Part shown: positions 1-9,886 of the stretch, piece by piece
How positions within the stretch are numbered: position 1 is the first letter of the stretch
How the letters are laid out: each line of letters starts with the position of its first letter
DNA from: MedAcidi-G1 sp000817085
GTDB taxonomy: Bacteria > Actinomycetota > Acidimicrobiia > Acidimicrobiales > MedAcidi-G1
DNA: 64,000 bases
Assembly: GCA_045568635.1 (NCBI GenBank)
Contig: JBJLAO010000004.1
Location: 186,001 to 250,000 of the forward strand
Direction: 5' to 3'
Program-made: the position numbers and the translations under genes
Notes under the pieces: model-generated
What the model was told of the DNA's origin: nothing
Seen by the model: the letters and a program-made list of their open reading frames with translations, nothing else
Database searches by the model: none

Positions 1-1041
1 ATATGCTTCACATCTGGCTCAACTGGCATACCAAAGGGTGCTCTATTTACTAATAAAGAGCTTCTAGCAATACAAAAAATGGACACAGAGGGTGTTTGGG
101 GATCAGGTGGCCATCTGGTTCCTAGTACCGCATTTGCACATGTTGGAAGCATGACGAAACTTCCTTGGCAGTTATCAAAAGGGGTGACACTCCATGTCCT
201 TGACCGATGGAAAGCTGAAAAGGTTATGGGACTTATCGAGACGCACCGCATATCTGCTATTGCAGGTGTTTCGGCGCAAATTGCATTACTGCTAAAGGTG
301 GAAAACTTTGAAAATTACGACCTTAGCTGTGTTAGGGCAATTGTTGCTGGCGGAGGTCCATCTCCACCTTCATTAGTAATAAGGGCAAAAAATAGTTTCA
401 ATGCTCCTTATTCAATTCGCTATTCATCAACGGAATCAGGTGGAATCGGGCTAGCCACTTCTCTTGAATCCTCAGTAGAAGAATCTCTTTACACAATCGG
501 AAAACCTCGACCAGGAGTACAAGCAAAAATACTCGATGAAGACGGAAATCTTGTTGAAAATGGCGAGGTTGGAGAACTGTTTCTTAAAACTCCTAGCTCC
601 ATGAACTCATACTGGCATGATTCAAAAAATACTAAAAAATTTCTAGTTGATGGATGGTTAAAAACAGAAGATTTAGCGAGAAAAGACGAGGAGGGACTAT
701 TTAGACTTGCTGGAAGAACTAACGAAATGTTTGTTAGAGGCGGTTATAACGTCTATCCGCAAGAAGTTGAGTCAGTTCTAAGTAGTCATCCTAAAATTGA
801 GCAAATGGTATTGATTCCAAAACCTCACGATACTTTAGGTCAGACAGGGGTCGCTTTTGTTGTACCTTCACATTCTGAAGAAAATCCGACTCTGGAAGAC
901 CTAGTTGAATTTGGAAAAGACAAACTCGCTAAATACAAACTTCCGGAAGAAATAAGTATTATTTCTGAAATGCCACTTAAAAGTGGTTTCAAAATTGACC
1001 GTTCATCCTTAAAAAATCTTTTCCCTGGTGCAAGCGAATAA
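1..1041 (+). CDS. Acyl-CoA synthetase / AMP-dependent ligase, 3' part
   Basis: This adenylate-forming enzyme would activate a carboxylic acid as acyl-AMP and then load it onto CoA. The frame is open from base 1, so the 5' end lies outside the window and the first in-window ATG (79) is internal. The P-loop motif FTSGSTGIPKG lies at the very start (bases 10-42). It is followed by the YSSTESGG region, the TEDLA and GRTNEMFVRGGYNVYP hinge motifs, and a C-terminal domain. The lysine that usually catalyses adenylation should be the Lys in SGFKIDR near the end. About 346 of an expected 500-550 residues are present. The substrate cannot be told from sequence. The gene is convergent with rsgA, 6 bases away. 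Confidence 0.9.
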   Translation: MCFTSGSTGIPKGALFTNKELLAIQKMDTEGVWGSGGHLVPSTAFAHVGSMTKLPWQLSKGVTLHVLDRWKAEKVMGLIETHRISAIAGVSAQIALLLKVENFENYDLSCVRAIVAGGGPSPPSLVIRAKNSFNAPYSIRYSSTESGGIGLATSLESSVEESLYTIGKPRPGVQAKILDEDGNLVENGEVGELFLKTPSSMNSYWHDSKNTKKFLVDGWLKTEDLARKDEEGLFRLAGRTNEMFVRGGYNVYPQEVESVLSSHPKIEQMVLIPKPHDTLGQTGVAFVVPSHSEENPTLEDLVEFGKDKLAKYKLPEEISIISEMPLKSGFKIDRSSLKNLFPGASE

Positions 1042-1047
1042 AACTGT

Positions 1048-2031
1048 TCATCTATTTTTACGTTTTGATATTTTTACCTGTTGATCCGCAAGTTCCTTCA
1101 GAAGAGCTCGATATCTAATCAGTCTCCTCTCATCTAGAACTCCCAGTGAAACATCTTCATTCACGGCACAATCTGGTTCACTCTCGTGAATACAATCGCT
1201 GAAACGACAATCTTTAGAACGTTCTTCTAGGTCGTAGAAAACTTTTTCTAAAGATTCTTGTGCATCCCACATCCCGACAGACCGCAAACCTGGAGTATCA
1301 ACTAACAAACCCCCATCAGGACAAAGAAGTATTTCACGTGTGACAGTTGTATGCCTGCCTCTTCTATCACCTGATCTAACTTCGCCTGTTTCTACAATTT
1401 CACCACCTATTAGTGCATTTACAAGAGATGACTTGCCGGCACCAGACTCTCCAATTAGTGCAGCTGTGCAACCTGGTTTTATCATGTCTTTTATTTTTAC
1501 TAATCCCGGATCAGAACTATCAGCTGAATTAACAGCAAAAGTTACAATCTTTGGGGCTATGGCTTCGATTGTTTTTATTGTTTCTTCTAACAATCCATTT
1601 TTTTCTTTAACTTTTGTTAGAACAATGATCACTTCACTTTGACTGCTCCAAGCTAGAGTCAAAAGCCTTTCAATACGACCAGGTGGAAGTGGGCGATCTA
1701 TGCCATGAACTATTACCACTAAATCTAAGTTAGAAACTAAAACTTGCTCTACTCTTTCATCTGACGGGTCGCGACGAGACAACTTGTTTTTACGGGGTAA
1801 AATCTCATCGATAATATTTCCGAACTCTGGGGTTTTTAACAATTTGACCCAATCACCTGTTACCGGGGCAACTTCCCTCTGAGATCTGCTCGAGTCTGAC
1901 ACAGCTCTTACTGTTCCTTTTTTTGAGATGACGTCACACTCGCCACGGTCAACTCGAATAATACGTCCAAGTTCACCAACGTCGGATAAAAGATCTTCAC
2001 TAGCCCCATAATCTGAAAGGTCAACAGTCAT
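1048..2031 (-). CDS. rsgA: Ribosome small-subunit-dependent GTPase RsgA
   Basis: RsgA is a GTPase that checks late maturation of the 30S ribosomal subunit. The circularly permuted motif order typical of the family is visible: G4 TKVK (139-142), then G1 GESGAGKS (194-201), G2 in RHTTVT (227-231) and G3 DTPG (245-248). An N-terminal OB-fold comes first. A C-terminal zinc site follows, with Cys275, Cys280, His282 and Cys288. The 327-residue length is normal. G4 has Val-Lys where Asn/Thr-Lys-x-Asp is usual, a small deviation. It is the last gene of a minus-strand run, 25 bases after the ABC permease, and is probably only co-located with that system. Confidence 0.93.
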   Translation of the reverse strand: MTVDLSDYGASEDLLSDVGELGRIIRVDRGECDVISKKGTVRAVSDSSRSQREVAPVTGDWVKLLKTPEFGNIIDEILPRKNKLSRRDPSDERVEQVLVSNLDLVVIVHGIDRPLPPGRIERLLTLAWSSQSEVIIVLTKVKEKNGLLEETIKTIEAIAPKIVTFAVNSADSSDPGLVKIKDMIKPGCTAALIGESGAGKSSLVNALIGGEIVETGEVRSGDRRGRHTTVTREILLCPDGGLLVDTPGLRSVGMWDAQESLEKVFYDLEERSKDCRFSDCIHESEPDCAVNEDVSLGVLDERRLIRYRALLKELADQQVKISKRKNR

Positions 2032-2056
2032 ACGAAAATAATAGATCCAAATCTTG

Positions 2057-3247
2057 TTAACCGAGGCGAAGGGTTTCCAAAGGCTCGAGACGCGCCGCCT
2101 TCATAGAAGGGTAAAGACCAGATGCAACAGCTACTGCCACTGAAACTAGGCTCCAGCCCACTAACGAAGACAAAGAGAGAATCATCACATAATCGCGAGA
2201 CCACGAAGTAAACCAAACAACACCCGCTCCTGCAAGAGCGCCAAAAATACCCCCTAAGACACCCACCACCAAGGCTTCAAAAAGAAACTGCATCGCTATT
2301 GTCGTGCGCGTATGACCCAAAGCACGCCGTATACCTATTTCTGAGGAGCGTTGTATGACTGAAATAGACATTACGTTTGCTATTCCCACGCCACCAACTA
2401 TTAGGGCCAAGCCACCCATTAATTGTGTCAAAGTGTTCAAACTCTCATCTACTTGGGACTCTGCATTAAGAAGATCTGTCGGAACACTGGTTCGAGCTCC
2501 ATCCGGCCCTCCTAAACTAACGACAGTCGGTATTTCTTCTGCTACCAATTGGGTATTAGTCGGAGCGCGAACATATAGTCGAGTTGGATCTTGGTTACCT
2601 ATTTCCCAGTCTTTCTCCGCAGTTGAAAAAGCTATAAAAACCGCGGAATCCATCGATGGTTCGAGTAAAACCCAATCAAGGACGCCTACAACTCCGTAAT
2701 CAATTCCATTCAAAGAGATAGTCCGTTGCTCTCCTCTTAGATAGCCATATTCATCAGCTAAATCTCTTCCGATCACAGCCACTCGAGCAGACTGCTCATA
2801 ATCAAATTTATTGATAAATCTTCCGCTTACCATTGGGACTTCCATAGTTTCTGGAAGGTTTAAACCCGTAGCAATAATTGGTACTGGGAAAGCCTTGTAG
2901 TAGTCCTCTGCGGCATCAAAAGGCAATGTCACCACATTCGAGATCTGATATGTGCCTGTTACGGATGTTACATCGGGAAGGCGAGACACTCGCTCAGTAG
3001 CATCTTCAGGTATCCGGGGCGTTTGCCCAAAGCCACCAAGAGAATCTTGAGCATTTGCTACTATCAAATCCGTACCTAAGTCCTGTAGCTGAGCCTTTAA
3101 ATAACCTTTTGAACTCTCATTTATTCCTATAGCCGCAACAATTGCACCGACTCCTAAAATCGGACCCAGCAGTATCAAAAGAGTTCTAACTTTTCGAGCG
3201 GTGAGTCCAGCTACAGCTACTCGCACCAAATCAATGAAACGCTTCAT
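2057..3247 (-). CDS. MacB-like ABC transporter permease
   Basis: This 396-residue membrane subunit belongs to the MacB/FtsX class, whose members drive export or mechanical work across the envelope. It has one N-terminal membrane helix (about 20-42), a large extracytoplasmic MacB_PCD-type domain (about 45-265), and three C-terminal helices in the FtsX fold. The motif RSSEIGIRRALGHTR lies in the cytoplasmic coupling loop. The ATG overlaps the stop of the ATPase gene by four bases (ATGA), so the two are translationally coupled. With the ATPase and the adaptor upstream it forms a tripartite-style set, although a Gram-positive actinobacterium has no classical outer-membrane partner. The substrate is unknown. 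Confidence 0.88.
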   Translation of the reverse strand: MKRFIDLVRVAVAGLTARKVRTLLILLGPILGVGAIVAAIGINESSKGYLKAQLQDLGTDLIVANAQDSLGGFGQTPRIPEDATERVSRLPDVTSVTGTYQISNVVTLPFDAAEDYYKAFPVPIIATGLNLPETMEVPMVSGRFINKFDYEQSARVAVIGRDLADEYGYLRGEQRTISLNGIDYGVVGVLDWVLLEPSMDSAVFIAFSTAEKDWEIGNQDPTRLYVRAPTNTQLVAEEIPTVVSLGGPDGARTSVPTDLLNAESQVDESLNTLTQLMGGLALIVGGVGIANVMSISVIQRSSEIGIRRALGHTRTTIAMQFLFEALVVGVLGGIFGALAGAGVVWFTSWSRDYVMILSLSSLVGWSLVSVAVAVASGLYPSMKAARLEPLETLRLG

Positions 3248-3939
3248 TTTTCAGAACCTTGAATCAAATCTTGGACTATTTCTCCATCTTTCATAGTGAT
3301 TTTTCGGTCTGTGGAATCTGCTATCTCCATGTCGTGAGTAACCAAACAAACAGCCCTTTCTGGTGATTTCAAATCTGCGAAAACTTTCATAATATTTTCG
3401 GCATTTTCAGAATCAAGTGCCCCAGTTGGTTCATCAGCTAGTACTACCAAAGGATCGGTTACTATAGCTCTTGCAATTGCCACTCTCTGTTGCTCACCAC
3501 CTGATAATTGAACTGGCCTATGGTCTTCCCTGCCCCCGAGACCCAACTTGCCCAAAGACTCGGCTGCCTTTTTCTTCCGCTCCTTAGGAGATAGACCACG
3601 ATACAAAAGAGCAGTTTCTACATTACCTAATGCACTCAGGTGTGGAATAAGGTGAAATTGTTGGAAGACGAACCCTATTGCGTCTCCACGCAAACGCGAA
3701 CGTTGAAAATCGTTCATACTTGTGGCGTCTACACCATTTACTTTGACATTTCCCTTAGTTGGAACATCTAAAAGTCCCAATAATCCCAACATAGTTGATT
3801 TACCCGATCCGGAAGGACCAACAATTGACATGAAGTCACTCGAAAATATCTCTAAAGAAACCTGATGCAAAGCATGCACTTCGACATCAGTTCCATAGAT
3901 GCGTGACACTGACTCCAGAGAAAGCAGACTCTCAACCAT
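3244..3939 (-). CDS. MacB/LolD-type ABC transporter ATP-binding protein
   Basis: This is the cytoplasmic ATPase of the MacB-like exporter, 231 residues. Walker A is GPSGSGKST (41-49), the Q-loop lies in FVFQQFHLIPH, the ABC signature is LSGGEQQRVAIARA (from 145), Walker B is LVVLADE (164-170), and the switch histidine is His202. It starts 14 bases after the adaptor gene and overlaps the permease by four bases. The sequence is typical of the MacB/LolD/FtsE group. Specificity is set by the permease and adaptor and is not visible here. Confidence 0.92.
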   Translation of the reverse strand: MVESLLSLESVSRIYGTDVEVHALHQVSLEIFSSDFMSIVGPSGSGKSTMLGLLGLLDVPTKGNVKVNGVDATSMNDFQRSRLRGDAIGFVFQQFHLIPHLSALGNVETALLYRGLSPKERKKKAAESLGKLGLGGREDHRPVQLSGGEQQRVAIARAIVTDPLVVLADEPTGALDSENAENIMKVFADLKSPERAVCLVTHDMEIADSTDRKITMKDGEIVQDLIQGSEK

Positions 3940-3953
3940 AAAGAAACATCCTC

Positions 3954-6698
3954 TTAAGAACGATCAATTTCTATTATCACGAACTCTTCTGGTGAAACTC
4001 CAGAGATTACTTCCACCCACGCTCCATCTAACATACCTGTTTCCACGATGCGTCTTTCCAGAGTTTCATCTCTAGTCACGACCCTGATTTTTTCTGAAGA
4101 GTTCTCTGTCAAAACTGCGGCAATTGGGACGACAATGGCGTCAACTGCTTCAGCTACGACTACATCTATGGCTACTACAGCTCCTTCGACGGCAACTAAA
4201 TCTTTTGAAGCTTCAACCTCACCTTCATAAAGTTCACTTGCCCCATTTCTAGTTACCACATCGTCAAGTTGTGAAATGATTCCGTCTGATTTTTGATCTC
4301 CCGCGTCGATTTCGATTGTTACTTTTTGGCCTATTTCTAATTTCGCTCTATCTGATGGTCTTGCAAACAATACCACTTTAAAATTCGGCTCAGTGAGAGA
4401 TAAAATTTCTGTACCAGAGGGGACTAAATCTTCTTTTTCAAAATTTATCCTCCCGACTCTTGCCGGCCAATCAGCAACGATCATGTCCCCCGGCATAAAA
4501 AAAACGTCGTCACGAAGTGACCGTATAGGTATCTCAACAGACACCTCACCTGCCTTCATAAGAGCGGAACCCTTCAATACTTCGTAATCGACCCCTTGTT
4601 GTGCAGTACCGGAAACAGAATAATTTATAGATGTGTCCACTGTTACGGCTTGATCCGCTTTAACAGTAACCACTGATGTCTCACCTTCTTGAATAGTTCC
4701 ACCACCTGTAATACTCAGTTCAGGTAAATCAGGAGACTGTACCAATATTGTGGCTTCTATTTGGCTACTCAATTGGTATTCTGAATTCTTGGCCTCTAAA
4801 AGACGTATGGTTAAGGTCTCATCGATTTCAACAAAATCATCGTCTCTGATTTCTATCGATATAGAAGTCTTTTTACTTCCCTTTGGCATGGTTACATCAC
4901 CACTTGGAACTATGTAATCCTCACCTGATTCAACTTCTCCTGCCAATTCAAAAAATACAATTAATTCTTCAGCTAATTCATCTGTGGTCTCTAAATAAAA
5001 TTTAGCCATTCCTGGTTCTGTTACATAGTCACTTGAAGATGCGACAAATAAAACAGGCATATCAGGAGCTTCAGGGTCATCTATCACAACAGTTGCTGTG
5101 TCAGTTTCAGCCAAAATCCAACGTGAAGATTTGGCTACCCTGAGTTCTTCGGTTTTAGACTTGAGTAAAGGAGCTAACCTATCGAATTCTTCTTGTTCGA
5201 TCTCAGTCCGCTCTTTTTGCGCTTCTTCGAAGGCATCTTCATAAGCTTCTAATGCTTTTGCTTTAGCTGCAGCAGTGATTCTTTCTTCTTGCGCTTCTTC
5301 CAAGGCATCTTCATAAGCATCCAATGCTTTTGCTCTGGCTGCAGCAGTAATACTTTGATTACGGTAGTCCCGTTCTGCATCATCATAGATTTCTTTAAGA
5401 TTCATCAAATTCTCGGCTTCAGAGGGAGAAAAATCGTATTCCCAAGCTTGTGATCCAGTAATTATCAGCTCGTCTATAAGTTCTTGTTCAACATTCGTCA
5501 GAATTTTTTCGGACATCTGATTGCGGTAGTCCCGTTCTGCGTCATCATAGGTTTTCTTGAGATTCATCAAATTCTCAGCTTCAGAGGGAGAAAAATCGTA
5601 TTCCAAAGCTTGTGGTCCAGTAATTATCAGCTCGTCTATAAGTTCCTGTTCAACATCGGTCAGAATTTTTTCGGAATCAGACAGTTCCGAGTATCTTTCA
5701 TCTAATTCTTTTATCTCAGTTGCCAAATCATAAATTTTTAAATCCTGAGGGGCAATGCTTTCTTCATTTTCGAATCCACCAGAAATCAAGATTTCTAAAT
5801 CTTCATTTGCTTCTAGTTCGTCATCTGACAAGATGTCTAAGTTAAATATCGCGCTTTCTGAACCAGCAGGAATTAAAAATTTACTTTCGTTTACTTCGAA
5901 ATCTTTTCCTTCAATAACGTCTCCCGAAAACGTAATATTGACTTCTATATCTTCTTGCGGCGCCGGATCGGAAATTATTTCAACAGTGACCTTCCCACCC
6001 TCCAAAACGACTGATGGGCCAGCTGAAATTCTCACAGTAGGTACGTCCCCTACTTCAGAAATGGCAACACCTTGTCGTTCAGCCAGATTATTCATTCCCT
6101 GGCTGAGGGGCGAACCAATTGTCACTCCAACGGTATTTACCGCTCCTAATCTGTAACCGTATGGATTTGAAATTAAAGAAAAATTGACCAACTCATCAAC
6201 TTCGGTTATGCCACCCTTAAATCCAAAATCATCCTGCCATTGCGCCAATCCGTCTCTAGTTTCCTCTGTGTAAAATTGATCAACGACCCCGACTTCATAC
6301 CCTGCGCTTTCAAGAATGCTTTCAAGCTGTTCAACATCAGGACCTTGGGCTCCCACATTTAATTCTCGATAGAAAGAGAAATCTCCATTTACTGCCACTG
6401 AGGGTCTACCGTCTAGAGCAAAGAGCTTAGTTGAAGCATCGACCGTGTCACCCTCTTCCAAGTCAAGTGAAGTTAGTCGACCTGCAGAAACTGAGTTTAT
6501 TGATTGAAGCTCTTCTCTGCGCATCTCACCACTTATTGTTATTTCTTCTGTCAAAGTTCGAACGCTAACTTTTTCAGCAATAAGACGGTCAACTGCAACA
6601 TCGTTAATTTCGTCACCTTCTGAAGTTAGTGAAATAGCGATTGCTATCCCTGCTCCGAGAAGCAAAAAAATCAGAACAGTAAATATCCGCTTCAACAT
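3954..6698 (-). CDS. Efflux-type periplasmic adaptor with peptidoglycan-binding and Calx-beta domains
   Basis: This 914-residue anchored protein is probably the extracytoplasmic adaptor for the following MacB-like transporter. Residues 5-24 form an N-terminal membrane anchor. An adaptor-like lipoyl half-motif (SAGRLTSLDLEEGDTVDA) precedes a peptidoglycan-binding type 1 domain (about 115-163). A Calx-beta-like domain (about 220-320) is followed by a charged helical stretch (325-520) built of tandem repeats. Two more Calx-beta-like domains (540-735, marked by SGEDYIVPSG and QGVDYEVLKG) precede a C-terminal HlyD/RND adaptor beta-barrel (about 740-914). A strong Shine-Dalgarno (AAAGGAGAG) precedes the ATG. 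Most adaptors are 350-500 residues, so the inserts double its size. The domain calls come from motif recognition only. Confidence 0.8.
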   Translation of the reverse strand: MLKRIFTVLIFLLLGAGIAIAISLTSEGDEINDVAVDRLIAEKVSVRTLTEEITISGEMRREELQSINSVSAGRLTSLDLEEGDTVDASTKLFALDGRPSVAVNGDFSFYRELNVGAQGPDVEQLESILESAGYEVGVVDQFYTEETRDGLAQWQDDFGFKGGITEVDELVNFSLISNPYGYRLGAVNTVGVTIGSPLSQGMNNLAERQGVAISEVGDVPTVRISAGPSVVLEGGKVTVEIISDPAPQEDIEVNITFSGDVIEGKDFEVNESKFLIPAGSESAIFNLDILSDDELEANEDLEILISGGFENEESIAPQDLKIYDLATEIKELDERYSELSDSEKILTDVEQELIDELIITGPQALEYDFSPSEAENLMNLKKTYDDAERDYRNQMSEKILTNVEQELIDELIITGSQAWEYDFSPSEAENLMNLKEIYDDAERDYRNQSITAAARAKALDAYEDALEEAQEERITAAAKAKALEAYEDAFEEAQKERTEIEQEEFDRLAPLLKSKTEELRVAKSSRWILAETDTATVVIDDPEAPDMPVLFVASSSDYVTEPGMAKFYLETTDELAEELIVFFELAGEVESGEDYIVPSGDVTMPKGSKKTSISIEIRDDDFVEIDETLTIRLLEAKNSEYQLSSQIEATILVQSPDLPELSITGGGTIQEGETSVVTVKADQAVTVDTSINYSVSGTAQQGVDYEVLKGSALMKAGEVSVEIPIRSLRDDVFFMPGDMIVADWPARVGRINFEKEDLVPSGTEILSLTEPNFKVVLFARPSDRAKLEIGQKVTIEIDAGDQKSDGIISQLDDVVTRNGASELYEGEVEASKDLVAVEGAVVAIDVVVAEAVDAIVVPIAAVLTENSSEKIRVVTRDETLERRIVETGMLDGAWVEVISGVSPEEFVIIEIDRS
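5205..5350 (-). repeat. Two 72-bp in-frame repeats in the adaptor gene
   Basis: Two adjacent units of about 72 bp encode near-identical 24-residue helical segments. Each starts ITAAA and contains AKALxAYEDAxEEAQ. They lie directly after the 162-bp repeats in the reading order of the gene. The period of 24 residues keeps the frame and would lengthen a charged helix or coiled coil. Boundaries are approximate. Confidence 0.8.
5355..5678 (-). repeat. Two 162-bp near-identical tandem repeats in the adaptor gene
   Basis: Bases about 5355-5516 and 5517-5678 align with only about a dozen and a half mismatches. Each encodes a 54-residue unit that begins SEKILT and ends DYRNQ. The identity at DNA level, including silent positions, indicates a recent duplication that preserved the frame. 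The end points were placed by eye and could shift by a few bases. Confidence 0.85.
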
Positions 6699-6771
6699 TT
6701 CTCTCCTTTAGACATTTTCTGTCTTCGTATTTTCTTATCGAAAAAATTTTTACTAATAATATTTTTCAAAA

Positions 6772-7608
<837 letters not shown>

Positions 7609-7704
7609 TTAAGCATCCTCTTGGGTTATTTAGATTTCTTTTAATCTACTAACTTTACATGTCTTACTTTTTGAAACACTTCGTGAAAATAATCTTTACC
7701 TGTT

Positions 7705-8844
7705 CTATATTCCAAAGCGTAACCTAGCTTGAACAATCTTAATGAAAGCATCCGATGCATCTTTTTCGCCACCAGCTAGCAAACACTTATGGTGATTTTC
7801 AATCCAAGACATCATTTCAAATCTGGACAAAGCCTTAGGTGGTGATGTTTTACATAAGCCAGGTCGCCTTTTCTCAAGTTCTTCAAGAATCTTTATTTCT
7901 GCTAAATATTCACACTCATCAAGTCTTTCCAAGCACAATAACCCAGTGCCTTTTTGTGTAACGTTTTCAAGTTCAGGTGCATTTATATTTTGCGGCACTC
8001 CATGCTCTGTAAAAGTTTTTTTAATTCGAAGCAAGTGAGGTTCACTCCCAGGGAAAGAGACGCTTACTTCTATTAACACTTCAGTTAAGAACCCCTCTTC
8101 AACAGTAAATTCAGATGAAGTTTGATTTGGCTTGTCAGCGATAGCTTTTTCAGCCAAGTCGATCACTTCAGAGCTAATGTTAATTTCTCTTATATCGAAG
8201 ATTTTCTTAGCTGGGATTTTTCCTCTAAATCGACCTTTTCCCTCATTAGAAGAAATTTTTCTAAAATCTTTGCCGCCTTCGGGAAAATCTTTGAGTCTCT
8301 TAGAGTTTTTAATACTTGATTTAATGCCTATTTTTCGCAATGTCTCATTTATTATCCACTCGCCATCTTTATTAATATATTCCAAACCATCAACACCGCG
8401 AATCTCGAAGTCAGGATGCACTAGGGAATAGTTGTCTTCTTCGTAACGTAAAATAGTTTTCTCTAAAAATTTGACTTCCAAGGTTCCAGGGTCGACTATC
8501 TCAAAAAGAGTTGTAACAACACCAGACTTGGCGTTAACCGAATTTTCTGTCGCTTTACTGACTTCCGCTAAAGCGGATGAAGAAGTTGTAGTCGAGAGAA
8601 TCAGAACACCCATTATTGTTAAAGTGGCAAAAGATGGAATAACTAATCTCGGTCGCCTCCATAACGGGATTCCTGCCAAACTTTTTCGCATCCGGCTTCT
8701 AAGGGACGTTCTCGGGTCTGTAGAAATGATTGATTCTAGAATTGAAGCTTTTAACTTGGACTCAGTTTGTGAATCGTCTGGCCCCTCTTCAAAGGGTATA
8801 ATTTTTTTTAATTCATCTATTGGGTTATCAGCGTCCATTTTCAA
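7705..8844 (-). CDS. Membrane protein downstream of ECF sigma factor, probable anti-sigma factor
   Basis: This 379-residue protein has a cytoplasmic N-terminus of about 70 residues, one membrane helix (about 68-90, LVIPSFATLTIMGVLIL), and a long extracytoplasmic part. That layout and the position 13 bases after an ECF sigma gene are typical of an anti-sigma factor that senses the envelope. I see no HxxxCxxC zinc motif of the ZAS type, so the role is inferred from context. The external domain loosely resembles LolA-like beta sheets and has four Cys near its C-terminus. A strong AGAGGAG ribosome site overlaps the end of the sigma gene. Confidence 0.65.
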   Translation of the reverse strand: MKMDADNPIDELKKIIPFEEGPDDSQTESKLKASILESIISTDPRTSLRSRMRKSLAGIPLWRRPRLVIPSFATLTIMGVLILSTTTSSSALAEVSKATENSVNAKSGVVTTLFEIVDPGTLEVKFLEKTILRYEEDNYSLVHPDFEIRGVDGLEYINKDGEWIINETLRKIGIKSSIKNSKRLKDFPEGGKDFRKISSNEGKGRFRGKIPAKKIFDIREINISSEVIDLAEKAIADKPNQTSSEFTVEEGFLTEVLIEVSVSFPGSEPHLLRIKKTFTEHGVPQNINAPELENVTQKGTGLLCLERLDECEYLAEIKILEELEKRRPGLCKTSPPKALSRFEMMSWIENHHKCLLAGGEKDASDAFIKIVQARLRFGI

Positions 8845-8857
8845 TCTCCTCTAACTC

Positions 8858-9469
8858 TCAAAAGTTACTTGTCGGTTCGGGCGAAAACCTTTCAACAATT
8901 TCCTTTAGATTTTTAATTTCTAAAAAAGATTTGTCGGTTTGCATGACTTTCGTTAAACGCATACGAGCACGATGGATCCTTATTGATACAGCATTCTCAC
9001 TGCAGCCAAATACGACAGAAATTTCTTTATGAGAAAGTTTTTCCCATGCAACTAGTCGCAAAATTTCTTGGTCATTTTCACTTAAGAACTGGAGGGCCTT
9101 AACAATCTTTAAAACACCGGAATTATCTAATTCCGTATCGGTGTTGCCTCTAGTTGATATTTCGTTACCGATGCGAACAACTAAATCTTTGCTTCTTTTA
9201 CGTTTACGCCAACTAGCTTTCAAGAGATTTCTAGCTACCCCAAATAACCACAATCTGGCTTCCTTGCCAACGGGCACATCTTCTAGCCTCTTCCATGCCA
9301 CAAGGAAAACTTCGCTTAAAATGTCTCTAGCCTCTTCAGTGCTAATGGAACGTCTTTGAATGTACCGCCACAAATCTTCGTACAGGTCATCATAAAGAAC
9401 GCGGAATCTTTCCCTGAGAAACTCAGGTCTTTCTGTAAGGCTTGTTTCAAATCTTTTTTCTTGTGGCAC
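8858..9469 (-). CDS. RNA polymerase ECF-type sigma factor
   Basis: This 203-residue sigma factor would direct RNA polymerase to a small regulon. Region 2 (about 22-95) contains YEDLWRYIQRR, the EEARDILSEVFLVAWKR core and WLFGVARN. Region 4 (about 130-185) has the helix-turn-helix LSHKEISVVFGCSENAVSIRIHRAR. The GTG start has TATATA only a few bases upstream and no clear ribosome site. The next gene is the probable anti-sigma factor, and the adaptor and transporter genes follow, so these are the natural candidate targets. The ECF subgroup could not be assigned from sequence alone. Confidence 0.88.
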   Translation of the reverse strand: MPQEKRFETSLTERPEFLRERFRVLYDDLYEDLWRYIQRRSISTEEARDILSEVFLVAWKRLEDVPVGKEARLWLFGVARNLLKASWRKRKRSKDLVVRIGNEISTRGNTDTELDNSGVLKIVKALQFLSENDQEILRLVAWEKLSHKEISVVFGCSENAVSIRIHRARMRLTKVMQTDKSFLEIKNLKEIVERFSPEPTSNF

Positions 9470-9764
9470 TACTTATATATGTCCATTGGTTATGAAACCT
9501 TTCACAAAATAAACATCTCTTTCTTTGGAATCTTTTATCAATTCTATGAACCTAAATTTTCAAGACCAGCACCCGAATTCATGTGTGTGGTGGCGTCGCA
9601 GGCTGCTGCTAGATAAATAAGTAAACAAGACAGGAGACATGATTGACGTTGCAGTTGTGGTTGTGGTTGTGACCTTTTGGGTCAAAGGCTTTTGCCGAAA
9701 TAAGAGTTATTAACATTGAAGACATATGTCATTGAAACCTTTTCATATAAGAATGGAGCTTTAG
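9470..9764. other. Gene-poor stretch between sigma factor and tRNA-Ala
   Basis: No established gene is visible. Two copies of a near-palindrome TGAAACCTTT(T)CA lie at 9493-9504 and 9733-9745. On the plus strand two tiny ORFs stand out: one beginning MCVVAS (9581-9616), and one at 9639-9713 with AGGAGAC just before its ATG and seven Val codons among the first eleven. A 10-bp palindrome GACATATGTC lies at 9721-9730. Nothing downstream on the plus strand looks like a target for a Val leader, so these are noted only. Confidence 0.3.
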
Positions 9765-9838
9765 TGGAGATGATGGGAATCGAACCCACGGCCTCTACGT
9801 TGCGAACGTAGCGCTCTAGCCAACTGAGCTACACCCCC
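9765..9838 (-). tRNA. tRNA-Ala (anticodon CGC)
   Basis: A full 74-base cloverleaf reads on the minus strand: a 7-bp acceptor stem, a D arm with GCUC/GAGC, and an anticodon stem CUACG/CGUAG around loop UUCGCAA. A 5-base variable loop and a T arm with UUCGAUU follow, and the discriminator base is A. The anticodon CGC reads the Ala codon GCG. The G3-U70 wobble pair, the key alanine identity element, is present. The 3' CCA is not encoded. Confidence 0.95.
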
Positions 9839-9886
9839 TTATCCGAATGAAGCGTATCTACGAAGCCTTTTTCGTATAAAAATTAT

